Positions 25,667 to 34,191 of a stretch of DNA of 64,000 bases are shown piece after piece. This DNA comes from Oribacterium sp. C9. GTDB lineage: Bacteria > Bacillota > Clostridia > Lachnospirales > Lachnospiraceae. The translations under genes and the position numbers were made by a program. Location of the stretch: positions 62,001 through 126,000 of the forward strand of contig NZ_MUHW01000001.1 in NCBI RefSeq assembly GCF_002007235.1. The letters are read 5' to 3'. Below the pieces are notes generated by a model, which was not told the origin of the DNA, did not search any database, and saw only the letters and a program-made list of their open reading frames with translations. Numbering within the stretch: the stretch's first letter is position 1; every line of letters starts with the position of its first letter.

Positions 25667-26829
25667 GAAATCCTTTAAACAGTAAGATCACAGGAATACA
25701 GCCAAGTGGAATTCGTAAGTTCTTTGATATAGTTGCAGATATGAAGGATGCTATTTCCCTTGGTGTAGGTGAGCCTGATTTTGATACTCCGTGGCATATA
25801 AGAGAAGAGGGTATACATTCTCTGGAAAGAGGAAGAACCTTCTATACATCCAATTCAGGTCTTAAGGAGTTAAGACAGGAGATCACCAATTATATAAAGA
25901 GGAACTATGATGTTGATTACAATCCTTTGACGGAAGTTGTGGTTACAGTAGGTGGTTCAGAGGCTATAGATCTTGCCATGAGGGTAATGCTTGATCCCGG
26001 TGATGAGGTACTTATTCCTCAGCCAAGCTATGTATCTTACGTTCCTTGTGCCATAATGGCGGGAGGTGTTCCGGTTCCTATAGAGCTGGAAGAGAAGGAT
26101 GAGTTCAGACTCACACCTGAGAAGCTGTCTGAAAAGATAACAGAAAAAACAAAGCTTCTCGTTCTTCCGTTTCCAAACAATCCTACAGGTGCCATAATGG
26201 AGAGGGAGGATCTTGAAAAGATCGTTTCCATCATCGAAGAGAAGGATATCTATGTTATCACTGATGAGATATACAGTGAGTTAAGCTACAAGGGTAAATC
26301 TTCGAGTATCATAGAGTTTCCTGGTATGCGAGAAAGAACCGTATACATAAACGGTTTCTCCAAAGCCTATGCCATGACAGGATGGAGACTTGGATACTGT
26401 TGCGGTCCACAGCTTATAATGAAGCAGATCCTGAAACTGCATCAGTTCGCTATAATGTGTGCACCTACAACCTCCCAGTATGCAGCGGCTGAAGCATTGA
26501 AAAACGGAGACGAAGATATCGCCAAGATGAGAGAATCCTACAATGAACGCCGCAGGTATCTGGTGACCAGACTTAGGGATATGGGGATGGAGTGCTTTGA
26601 ACCTTATGGAGCGTTTTATGTATTCCCATCCGTAAAGAATTTTGGTATGAGCTCTGAAGAGTTCGCCACAAAACTTCTTGAGGAGGAAAAGGTAGCCATC
26701 GTTCCGGGTACTGCTTTTGGAGATTGTGGAGAAGGGTTTATGCGTATTTCTTATGCATATTCTATTCAGGATCTGAAGAAGGCTCTGGACGGAATAGAGC
26801 GTTTTGTAAGCCGGCTTAAAACAAAATAA
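25663..26829 (+). CDS. PLP-dependent class I aminotransferase
   Basis: This 388-residue fold-type I aminotransferase of the aspartate/aromatic group has the PLP lysine in NGFSKAYAMTGWRLGY. Other cofactor residues are the conserved FPNNPTGAIM loop and DEIYSELSY (Asp and Tyr). The near-C-terminal MRISYAYS carries the substrate-carboxylate Arg. Substrate specificity cannot be read from the sequence. The Lrp-type regulator overlapping its start suggests an amino acid as inducer. Confidence 0.92.
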   Translation: MRNPLNSKITGIQPSGIRKFFDIVADMKDAISLGVGEPDFDTPWHIREEGIHSLERGRTFYTSNSGLKELRQEITNYIKRNYDVDYNPLTEVVVTVGGSEAIDLAMRVMLDPGDEVLIPQPSYVSYVPCAIMAGGVPVPIELEEKDEFRLTPEKLSEKITEKTKLLVLPFPNNPTGAIMEREDLEKIVSIIEEKDIYVITDEIYSELSYKGKSSSIIEFPGMRERTVYINGFSKAYAMTGWRLGYCCGPQLIMKQILKLHQFAIMCAPTTSQYAAAEALKNGDEDIAKMRESYNERRRYLVTRLRDMGMECFEPYGAFYVFPSVKNFGMSSEEFATKLLEEEKVAIVPGTAFGDCGEGFMRISYAYSIQDLKKALDGIERFVSRLKTK

Positions 26830-26842
26830 AGCGGAGGAAGCT

Positions 26843-28168
26843 ATGGCATGGTACGATAGTGCAATTTTTTATCACATGTATCCCCTTGGCATGGTAGGAG
26901 CTGATAAGGAAAATGACGGAGGAGAAGTAAGACAGCACTTTCATGAGCTGACAGCCTTCATACCTTATTTAAAGGTCCTCGGATGTGACGCTATCTATAT
27001 AGGACCCATATTTGAGTCCGGAAGTCACGGTTATGACACCATTGATTATAAGATGGTGGATAGAAGGATAGGTTCCAATGAGGACTTCAGAAAATTTGTG
27101 GATACAGCCCATAACTATGGAATCCATGTAGTCGTGGATACGGTATTCAATCACACAGGAAGAGGCTTTTTTGCATTCAGGGATATCCAGGAGAAATTGT
27201 GGGACAGTCCATACAAAGACTGGTACAAGGGCATTGATTTTTCTCAGAGATCTCCTTTGGGAGACAGTTTTTCTTATTCTGCCTGGAGAAATGCCTGGGA
27301 GCTGCCGGAATTGAATTTCAACAATGAATACATGAGAAAGTATCTCATTGAAGTGGTTCAGTATTGGGTAGATACCTTTGATATAGACGGTCTTCGTCTT
27401 GATTGTGCAGATGTGCTGGATATTAATTTCCAAAAGTCTCTCAGATACTTCACAACTCAGATGAAGCCGGAATTCTGGATAATGGGAGAGGTCATTCACG
27501 GGGAGTATCCGAGATGGGTCAATGCCGAGACTCTGCACTCTGTTACCAATTATGAACTGCATAAGTCCATATACAGCGGTTTCAACAGTCACAACTTTTT
27601 TGAGATAGCCCACAATCTGAACAGAAACATGAATATAGCCAGAGATCTCTATCTTTTCCTGGAGAATCATGATGTTGATAGAATAGCATCAAAGCTGGAG
27701 AATAAAGATAATCTCAGATCTTGCTATATGGCACTCTTCACATTGCCCGGAAAGCCTTCCATTTATTATGGAGGAGAATTCGGACTTGAGGGAAAGAAAA
27801 GAGACGGCTGGGATGACAGTCCCCTTAGACCATCCATCAATATAGATGAGATGAAGCCGAATAAGCTGACTTCCTTTATAGCAAAGCTTGCCGAGATACA
27901 TGGAAAAAATTCTGAGTTGCATATGGGACAGTATAAGGAGCTGTATCTTCAGTGTAAGCAGTGGGCGTATGCTCGTCTCGATACAAACAGTGCAGTGATT
28001 ACGGCTCTGAATAATGATGAGGAGCCGGCAGTGTTCTATGTTACTCTTCCTGTTAAGGGAAATGTCGCCTTTGACCTGTTAACTGAAGAGGAGATCCGGA
28101 TAGAGCAGGATAACCGCATCATGATTACCCTGAAGCCTAATTCAGGAAAGATCATAAAGGTGAAGTGA
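26843..28168 (+). CDS. GH13 alpha-amylase-family enzyme
   Basis: This 441-residue protein is a (beta/alpha)8 glycosidase without a signal peptide, so it acts on intracellular alpha-glucans or maltodextrins. Conserved regions are DTVFNHTG, GLRLDCAD (nucleophile Asp), MGEVIHG (acid/base Glu) and LENHDVDR (transition-state Asp). It starts directly with the barrel (IFYHMYPLGMVGA) and has only a short C-terminal beta domain. GCGGAGG precedes the start. It is 13 bases after the aminotransferase, so possibly in that operon. glgB lies next on the same strand after a terminator, pointing to glycogen or maltodextrin turnover. Cyclomaltodextrinase, glucosidase and amylase remain possible. Confidence 0.9.
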   Translation: MAWYDSAIFYHMYPLGMVGADKENDGGEVRQHFHELTAFIPYLKVLGCDAIYIGPIFESGSHGYDTIDYKMVDRRIGSNEDFRKFVDTAHNYGIHVVVDTVFNHTGRGFFAFRDIQEKLWDSPYKDWYKGIDFSQRSPLGDSFSYSAWRNAWELPELNFNNEYMRKYLIEVVQYWVDTFDIDGLRLDCADVLDINFQKSLRYFTTQMKPEFWIMGEVIHGEYPRWVNAETLHSVTNYELHKSIYSGFNSHNFFEIAHNLNRNMNIARDLYLFLENHDVDRIASKLENKDNLRSCYMALFTLPGKPSIYYGGEFGLEGKKRDGWDDSPLRPSINIDEMKPNKLTSFIAKLAEIHGKNSELHMGQYKELYLQCKQWAYARLDTNSAVITALNNDEEPAVFYVTLPVKGNVAFDLLTEEEIRIEQDNRIMITLKPNSGKIIKVK

Positions 28169-28212
28169 ATATTAATTCCATTTTTTGAACTAATACGAGA
28201 TTTATTTTTCAG

Positions 28213-28238
28213 ACCGATCGGCAAAAGCCGGTCGGTTT
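28213..28238 (+). terminator. terminator between GH13 gene and glgB
   Basis: ACCGATCGGC pairs with GCCGGTCGGT (10 bp, one G-U pair) around AAAA, followed by TTGTTGT. A TATAAT at 28243-28248 just after it may be the glgB -10 box, though no good -35 is seen. Confidence 0.7.
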
Positions 28239-28287
28239 GTTGTATAATGAGACTGATTAGCGATTTATGAGCGTATGGAGGGGAATC

Positions 28288-30345
28288 ATGGCAACAAGGT
28301 CTTCAGCAAGCAGAAAACTGACCAGAGAAAAAACAGTAACGAAAAGTGCTGCAAAAAAAACCACAGCCGGGAAAAATACACTCAGAGTGGTAGAACAGAT
28401 TGAGACAGCTGAGGTCTCAAATGAAAAAAGAAAATGTAATGTTGAATTGGATCCTGTTTTCATAACAGAGTTGGATCGTTATCTGTTCGGACAGGGAAGA
28501 AATTATAAAATATATGAAAAGATGGGTGCACATCCGGGCACTTTGTTCGGAAAGAAGGGCATGCATTTTGCTGTTTGGGCGCCTCATGCAAAGGCAGTGT
28601 CCATAGTTTGCGACAGAAATAACTGGAATGTAACTGCAAACTATATGCTTCCGCTTGAGAACAGTGGCATATATGAAGGTTTCATAGAGGATATGGGATA
28701 TGATGAGCTATACAAGTTCGCCATACACACCCAAAGAGGAGAGGTACTTTATAAAGCTGATCCCTATGGCTTTTCAGCTGAATTTCGTCCGGGAACAGCA
28801 TCTAAAACTGCAGACGTATCAAACTATAAATGGGGAGATGCAGACTGGCTCAGTAAGAGAGCGAAGACTCCGACATTTGCACAGCCTATCTCCATTTATG
28901 AATGTCATATAGGTTCATGGAAAAAGAAGGATAGAGAAGAGAAGAATGGTTTCTATACCTATGTTGAAGCAGCGGAGGAGCTTGCAGAGTATTGCAAAGA
29001 CATGGGGTACACGCATGTGGAGCTTATGGGAATAGCAGAGCATCCGCTTGATGCAAGCTGGGGATATCAGGTAACAGGATATTATGCCCCTACCAGCAGA
29101 TATGGTACGCCTAAGGAATTTATGTATATGGTGGACTATCTGCATAAGAATGGCATAGGTGTTATCCTTGACTGGGTGCCGGCACATTTCCCGAAGGATG
29201 CTCAGGGACTGGCGGATTTTGATGGTACTGCCACATATGAGTATGCAGATCCACGTATGGGAGAGCACCCGGATTGGGGAACAAAGATTTTTGATTACAG
29301 TAAGAATGAGGTTAAGAATTTCCTTATCGGTAATGCACTCTATTGGTATGATGAGTACCATATTGATGGATTGAGAGTGGATGCGGTAGCTTCTATGCTC
29401 TACTTGGATTATGGACGTGAAAACGGGCAGTGGATACCGAACAAATATGGTGGAAACGGAAATCTGGATGCCATAGAGTTCTTTAAGCACTTAAATTCTG
29501 TTATACGCGGCAGAAAAGACGGCACCATGATTATAGCCGAAGAGTCAACTGCCTGGCCCAAGGTAACTGCATCTCCGGAAGATGAAGGACTTGGATTTAC
29601 CTATAAGTGGAATATGGGCTGGATGCATGATTTTCTAGGATATATGAAGCAGGATCCACTGTTTCGTAAAGGTGCTCACAATATGATGACCTTTGGTATG
29701 AGTTATGCTACTGCAGAGAAATTCATACTGGTTCTGTCACATGATGAAGTTGTTCATCTTAAATGCTCCATGATAAACAAGATGCCGGGATTATATGAAG
29801 ATAAGTTCAGAAATCTTAAGTGTGGTTATCTTTTCATGTTCGGTCACGCCGGAAAGAAGCTTCTTTTTATGGGGCAGGATTTCGCACAGCTGCATGAGTG
29901 GAATGAGGCAGTAGCACTGGACTGGTATCTGACAGAAGAACCATGGCATAAGAATATGCAAAATTTTGTTAGAGATCTTCTTCATATTTATAAGAAGTAT
30001 CCTGCTATGTGGGCTCTGGATGACAGCTGGGATGGTTTTGAATGGATAAATGCTGATGATGCTGACAGATCTGTATTTAGCTTTGTACGTAAGGACAGTA
30101 CCGGAAAGAACAGCCTTCTTTTTATAGTCAATATGACACCGATGGAGAGAAGTGACTATGTCGTAGGAGTTCCAGTAAACGGAAGATATACTTTGATACT
30201 TAACGAAGATGGAAATGTTGATTCAAAGCAGTCAAAGAATGTAGTGCACTCTGAGAAACAAGAATGTGACGGACAGCCTTATCGTATAAGTTATCCACTT
30301 CCTGCATACGGATGTGCGGTATTCAGATTTGATTACCATAAATAA
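28288..30345 (+). CDS. glgB: 1,4-alpha-glucan branching enzyme
   Basis: This 685-residue enzyme creates alpha-1,6 branches in glycogen. After a basic low-complexity N-terminal stretch of about 40 residues (Lys/Ser/Thr/Ala-rich) come the CBM48-like domain (HFAVWAPHAKAVSIVCDRNNWN) and the GH13 barrel. Catalytic segments are DWVPAHFP, GLRVDAVASMLYLDY (nucleophile Asp), IIAEESTAWP (Glu) and LSHDEVVH (Asp). The ATG at 28288 is preferred because GGAGGGG lies 4 bases upstream; an earlier in-frame ATG at 28267 would put the ribosome site inside the gene. No glgA, glgC or glgP is in the window. Confidence 0.96.
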   Translation: MATRSSASRKLTREKTVTKSAAKKTTAGKNTLRVVEQIETAEVSNEKRKCNVELDPVFITELDRYLFGQGRNYKIYEKMGAHPGTLFGKKGMHFAVWAPHAKAVSIVCDRNNWNVTANYMLPLENSGIYEGFIEDMGYDELYKFAIHTQRGEVLYKADPYGFSAEFRPGTASKTADVSNYKWGDADWLSKRAKTPTFAQPISIYECHIGSWKKKDREEKNGFYTYVEAAEELAEYCKDMGYTHVELMGIAEHPLDASWGYQVTGYYAPTSRYGTPKEFMYMVDYLHKNGIGVILDWVPAHFPKDAQGLADFDGTATYEYADPRMGEHPDWGTKIFDYSKNEVKNFLIGNALYWYDEYHIDGLRVDAVASMLYLDYGRENGQWIPNKYGGNGNLDAIEFFKHLNSVIRGRKDGTMIIAEESTAWPKVTASPEDEGLGFTYKWNMGWMHDFLGYMKQDPLFRKGAHNMMTFGMSYATAEKFILVLSHDEVVHLKCSMINKMPGLYEDKFRNLKCGYLFMFGHAGKKLLFMGQDFAQLHEWNEAVALDWYLTEEPWHKNMQNFVRDLLHIYKKYPAMWALDDSWDGFEWINADDADRSVFSFVRKDSTGKNSLLFIVNMTPMERSDYVVGVPVNGRYTLILNEDGNVDSKQSKNVVHSEKQECDGQPYRISYPLPAYGCAVFRFDYHK

Positions 30346-30369
30346 ATGTTAAACTATTAACAATAAACA

Positions 30370-30427
30370 AAAAGGAAACGGAAATTTCGTTATTTATTTA
30401 ACAATTTTCTGTTTCCTTTTATTTTTT
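30370..30427 (+). terminator. terminator after glgB
   Basis: AAAAGGAAAC and GTTTCCTTTT form a 10-bp stem enclosing an AT-rich loop of about 30 bases (some further pairing, GGAAATT/AATTTTC), followed by ATTTTTT. Confidence 0.65.
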
Positions 30428-30487
30428 GCTGTAGTAAAATTGGCATATAAGTAAGAAGGATGTTTTACTTGGTAAAGGAGATAGAAT

Positions 30488-31237
30488 ATGGCTAGAGAAT
30501 TATTATCACAGAGCTCTTCAAAAAGCGTATATCGTGACGGCGACAGAATCTTAAAAATATTTGCAAAGGACTTTGATAAGGCAGAAGTATTCCATGAAGC
30601 ATTCATAAATACAAGGGTAGAGAACATCGAAGGTATAAATGTTCCTAAGATTTTGGGTGTATTCGTCGAGGACGGACAATGGGTGATCGAGAAAGAGTAT
30701 GTTGAAGGAAAGACATTAAAGCAGCTCATGGACGAAAATCCTGAGAAGCTGGATGAGTATATCGGAAAGCTTGTAGATCTTCAGATGACGGTATTTACGA
30801 AAAAAGCACCGTTGCTTCAGAAGCTTAAGGATAAGATCACATATCAGATAAACGGATTAAACACTATTGATTCCAGCACAAGATATGAACTTCTGACGAG
30901 ACTGGAGTCTATGCCTAAGCACTTTAAACTTGTGCATGGTGACTTCAGACCCTCCAACATTATCGTTAAGGATGACGGAACCATGTATCTCATCGACTGG
31001 GTACATGCGGCACAGGGTAATGCCAGTGCGGATGTGGCTAGAACCTATACGACTTTGTATTTATATGATCAGAACGCTGCTGAGAAGTATTATGCTGATT
31101 TCTGTTCAAAGACCAACACTGATAAGAGTTATGTTCATAAGTGGCTGCCTATCATAGCTGCTGCCAACCTTACAAAGAAAAGACCTGAGGAAAAAGAAAT
31201 CCTCGAAAAATGGCTCAATGTTGCAGATCTGATGTGA
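30488..31237 (+). CDS. aminoglycoside phosphotransferase-like small-molecule kinase
   Basis: This 249-residue protein of the APH/choline kinase fold has Brenner-type motif VHGDFRPSNIIV (catalytic Asp and Asn) and metal-binding LIDWVHAA. The hinge region is VIEKEYVEGKTLKQLM. Family members phosphorylate sugars, choline, fructosamine or antibiotics; the substrate cannot be deduced. AAGGAG precedes the start. It is monocistronic, between two terminators. Resistance is not indicated by context. Confidence 0.85.
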   Translation: MARELLSQSSSKSVYRDGDRILKIFAKDFDKAEVFHEAFINTRVENIEGINVPKILGVFVEDGQWVIEKEYVEGKTLKQLMDENPEKLDEYIGKLVDLQMTVFTKKAPLLQKLKDKITYQINGLNTIDSSTRYELLTRLESMPKHFKLVHGDFRPSNIIVKDDGTMYLIDWVHAAQGNASADVARTYTTLYLYDQNAAEKYYADFCSKTNTDKSYVHKWLPIIAAANLTKKRPEEKEILEKWLNVADLM

Positions 31238-31262
31238 TATGGGTTTGACAATTGAAAAAAAG

Positions 31263-31308
31263 ATATGATAAAATCGCTGTCATTAATCTGACAGCGATTT
31301 TATCATAT
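31263..31308. terminator. bidirectional terminator with a perfect 20-bp stem
   Basis: ATATGATAAAATCGCTGTCA pairs without error with TGACAGCGATTTTATCATAT around a TTAATC loop. The core is A4-stem-T4 in both directions. It begins 26 bases after the kinase stop. TTGACA (31245-31250) with TAAAAT 18 bases later overlaps the left arm and looks promoter-like. Confidence 0.85.
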
Positions 31309-31452
31309 GAAGAATCTGATTATTATAAGAAAAAATATCCTATAATCGTTAATTAGTACATATTTATTATCGTTAAACAGTATTATAATGTGTTATACTA
31401 TGATTAATTGATGCAAAGTGCTTTTCAAAATACTTTTTTATATTTAAAATAT

Positions 31453-31475
31453 AAAAGCTTAAGACCGAAGCTTTT
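31453..31475 (+). other. leader hairpin before the 31513 gene
   Basis: AAAAGCTT pairs with AAGCTTTT around a 7-base loop, about 40 bases ahead of the start codon. It may be a leader structure or weak attenuator. A TATACT -10-like box lies near 31396. Confidence 0.4.
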
Positions 31476-31512
31476 GTGAGCACTGATAGTTTTTATTTTG
31501 TGAGGTGAATAT

Positions 31513-32079
31513 ATGAAGAGATGGTATAGCGAGGAAAGAGTCGCTCTTGTAATCAGTAAAGAAGAGTTTCCTGTTATATATCAGAACTATCTTATTAAAA
31601 ATATGAAGTATATCCGAAATGAGTGGATCAAGGATATGAAAGACACTTCAACTCCTAACGTAACTCAGGAGCAGTTCATGAATCGTGAGATCATTGGTGA
31701 GACTAAGTGGATCCGTGCGCAGTTTGCCGGAAGCATGGGTGAGGCTGAGGAGCAGTTCTTCAGTGTTTATGCTCTTGATAACAAGCCTGCTGAAAGAAGT
31801 ATCGTATTCACTCCATTTATTTCTGTAGATGGATTCGGAAGTGCCGGTTTCAATTCAAAGCGTACAAAGATCGATTACTCAGATACTGATAAGCTTTACT
31901 ATATTCTTCCTGATAAGATGGATTACTGTGATATGATTTCTGCTGTATCAGGTACAGTTTATTCTACGAAGGCCCTCAGCACAGAGTATCGCACAAAGCT
32001 TGGTGATTATCTTCCAGGAAATTTTGCCATCGAGTCACATATCGGTCTCATTTCCTTTACTTATGAGAAGGAAGTTTAA
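31513..32079 (+). CDS. conserved-looking protein of unknown function
   Basis: This 188-residue soluble protein has no signal peptide or membrane segment, and I do not recognise the family. The first half is helical with aromatic and basic residues (FPVIYQNYLIKNMKYIRNEWIKDM). The second half looks beta-rich with several Gly/Phe/Tyr turns (SIVFTPFISVDGFGSAGFNSKRTKIDYSDTDKLYYILPDKMDYCDMIS). GTGAGGTG precedes the ATG. It is a single-gene unit with a structured leader and a clean terminator, which supports a real expressed gene. Confidence 0.75.
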   Translation: MKRWYSEERVALVISKEEFPVIYQNYLIKNMKYIRNEWIKDMKDTSTPNVTQEQFMNREIIGETKWIRAQFAGSMGEAEEQFFSVYALDNKPAERSIVFTPFISVDGFGSAGFNSKRTKIDYSDTDKLYYILPDKMDYCDMISAVSGTVYSTKALSTEYRTKLGDYLPGNFAIESHIGLISFTYEKEV

Positions 32080-32099
32080 GCGTAATAATATAAAATAGT

Positions 32100-32141
32100 A
32101 GTCTCCCGGGGTTAGATATTCTGCCTTGGGAGACTTTTTTT
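32100..32141 (+). terminator. terminator after the 31513 gene
   Basis: AGTCTCCC (32100-32107) pairs with GGGAGACT (32128-32135) and is followed by a T run. The loop is about 20 bases. Confidence 0.8.
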
Positions 32142-32171
32142 CGATAATATTTCAGGGTACGTTTTATTCGA

Positions 32172-33434
32172 TCATGCGTCTTCAGGAAGCTTATTCATTA
32201 TCAGATCAAGAGCGATCATCATGCAAAGACCTATTTCCAAAGCCATAATAAGAGGGAATGCTTTTTTGAATATAAGTCCGCCTTTCAGGAACCATACAAG
32301 AGATGGGATAAGTATCATCAACAGTATCGTGAAAAGTATTTTTCCCTTTAAGGAGTTGGATCTATTTTTTTCACTAAGTGATTCTTCAATAGTTGGTTGA
32401 TGAATCATAGCCGCTTCTGATACTTTTTCACATTTCTTTGTTTTTCCCGGAAATGAGAAGAGACCGAAAATCTTTGGATGTTCTTCTTCGGAAAGATCCT
32501 TAATTTCCACCCCCGGCACAAGATCATCTTCGGGGTAATCCTCATTTCCATAGTCCGAGTTAAATGCAATTTCGTCAGCTGAATAGACTGTTTTAGGTGA
32601 GTGGTGGAGTTCAGGAATATCTCTATGTGATGTTGAGTCATTAGCAGAAGGGGAGGATGAATATGAAAGAGGAAGCTCGTTAATAGCTTTATCGTTTCTT
32701 TTTATAGAAGTAAAATCACTCTTACTATCATTTTTATACCTGGGATCAAGAACTATGCCTGCATCTATGGGTCTGAAGATTCCATCATCAGATACCATAG
32801 TCCGGGTTTCTGCTGTCTTATCAGTAGATGAATCGAATTCCGACGAAGAACAGTTGATCTTAGACATTTGTTCTTTGGCCATATTTGTTCTTACTATACG
32901 AAGCAGATCCGTGAGCTGATAGAACTCCTTTCCGCTTTCCTGAAATAATGAATAGGCCATGATAATGGCTCTGTCATCAGTATAATCAATATGCTTAAGC
33001 AGATAGGAAAGAAAATCTGACAGGGTAGTTCGGAATATGTTTTCAAATGAGGGGATAAGCGTAAAGATCCATTCATCGTTTTCAGGACAGAAAAAAACAG
33101 ATGAAGGCGATAGAAATACTGAGTTTTCGGAGATCATATATTCCTCGAGGGTAGAGAGCAGCTTATTCAGACTTTCCATGAAAATGGAGATGGCTGAATG
33201 GGTCAAAGGATGGGATTCAAGGTGTTTTTCCATGGATTCGAGGCCCGAGATGACATAGCTAAGTGTATGATCTTCTGCCGAAATGCTGTAGTTCATCTTT
33301 AATGTACCGGGAATAGAGGTTTCTTTTAAGAGCTTTGATTCATAGCTGTCCTTCGGCAAAGATACATTTTTAATATGCATATAGCTGTGTCTTAAAGAAT
33401 ATTCATAGCTTATGTTGTTTTCTGTTATATTCAT
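32172..33434 (-). CDS. DUF6382-like protein, last gene of the Tad operon
   Basis: This 420-residue protein has an N-terminal region (about residues 1-185: SYEYSLRHSYMHIKNVSLPKD...LLSTLEEYMISENSVFLSPSSVFFCPENDEWIFTLIPS) that fits the DUF6382 domain found beside Tad pilus genes in Clostridia, a match from memory. An acidic, Ser-rich disordered linker follows (about 190-340), then two C-terminal membrane helices (about 366-385 and 392-412). The FHA domain often found behind DUF6382 is not seen. AAGGAG precedes the ATG. It lies 12 bases after the small TadE-like gene. Its role is unknown; it may link pilus assembly to the membrane. Confidence 0.7.
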   Translation of the reverse strand: MNITENNISYEYSLRHSYMHIKNVSLPKDSYESKLLKETSIPGTLKMNYSISAEDHTLSYVISGLESMEKHLESHPLTHSAISIFMESLNKLLSTLEEYMISENSVFLSPSSVFFCPENDEWIFTLIPSFENIFRTTLSDFLSYLLKHIDYTDDRAIIMAYSLFQESGKEFYQLTDLLRIVRTNMAKEQMSKINCSSSEFDSSTDKTAETRTMVSDDGIFRPIDAGIVLDPRYKNDSKSDFTSIKRNDKAINELPLSYSSSPSANDSTSHRDIPELHHSPKTVYSADEIAFNSDYGNEDYPEDDLVPGVEIKDLSEEEHPKIFGLFSFPGKTKKCEKVSEAAMIHQPTIEESLSEKNRSNSLKGKILFTILLMILIPSLVWFLKGGLIFKKAFPLIMALEIGLCMMIALDLIMNKLPEDA

Positions 33435-33446
33435 AATTGGTTCTCC

Positions 33447-33671
33447 TTATTCTGCGGGATCCACATCCTGTTCAAATAGGCTGATCTCCCGTATGAAATT
33501 TTCCGGTTTAAATATCTTTTCTCCATCGGCTTCATGACTGTTGATTTCGGATTCCAATGCTGATCTCGTGTAGGCATTGATCCTGGATTGAAGATGTATG
33601 GCACCGTTGATCAAAGTTGCGATGACCAAAAGGGAAATGCTGAAAATATATGCGGCTTCAAGAGTGTTCAT
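33447..33671 (-). CDS. short pilin-like single-pass membrane protein
   Basis: This 74-residue protein starts with a hydrophobic helix (LEAAYIFSISLLVIATLINGAIHL, about residues 4-27) followed by a charged soluble tail. The LEAAYIFSIS start, with Glu near the beginning of the helix, recalls processed TadE/pseudopilin N-termini (E5 rule), but it has no leader peptide. AGGAG lies 7 bases upstream. The start overlaps the prepilin peptidase stop by 4 bases (ATGA), so it is part of the Tad operon. Confidence 0.7.
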   Translation of the reverse strand: MNTLEAAYIFSISLLVIATLINGAIHLQSRINAYTRSALESEINSHEADGEKIFKPENFIREISLFEQDVDPAE

Positions 33672-34168
33672 AAAAATTCTCCTGTGAATTCCATATTTCT
33701 TAGAATGAAATAAAGTCCGGGCAGCATAAAAGGGATAAATGGAAGGGAAATGGTATATAAATGTTTTCCTTTCAGCTTCCCATAAATCAGAATGATGATG
33801 CTTGCGATAAATGCTGTCATAAAACCACTGATGATGAGGATAAGAATATAGTTTAAAGGAATAAATAATGCGGAAACAGTTATGAATACAGCGTCACCTA
33901 TTCCCAAACCGCCTCTGGAGACTATGCTTATCAGTGAAAGGACGATCCCTGGGATAAATCGTACCAGGGAGCATATGACCAGATCAGGTCTTAAAACGGT
34001 TTCTGACAGGAAGTTGAAGTATATAAAAACGGGGAATCCCACTAGAATGAACAAAATATGCAGAAGATTAGGAACGCTTTTGTTCTTTAGATCATAGATA
34101 CTTGAAAGAAAAAAATATGACAGAAATATCAAGAGATAAAAATAAGTTATGGAAAAAGAAATGTACAT
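33668..34168 (-). CDS. A24-type prepilin peptidase (second copy)
   Basis: This 166-residue polytopic membrane aspartyl protease removes leader peptides from Tad/type IV prepilins. The two catalytic Asp regions are visible: SIYDLKNKSVPNLLH and GGLGIGDAVF (GxGD). It has about five hydrophobic helices. A second, different A24 peptidase opens the same operon at 42672. The ribosome site is weak. It is coupled to the downstream small pilin-like gene. Confidence 0.85.
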   Translation of the reverse strand: MYISFSITYFYLLIFLSYFFLSSIYDLKNKSVPNLLHILFILVGFPVFIYFNFLSETVLRPDLVICSLVRFIPGIVLSLISIVSRGGLGIGDAVFITVSALFIPLNYILILIISGFMTAFIASIIILIYGKLKGKHLYTISLPFIPFMLPGLYFILRNMEFTGEFL

Positions 34169-34191
34169 TTGAATTCATATCCTTTACAAAA

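Noticed and set aside
30488-31237. Antibiotic-resistance aminoglycoside phosphotransferase
   Set aside because: The APH fold motifs are shared by many metabolic kinases, and the context has no mobile element or other resistance gene.
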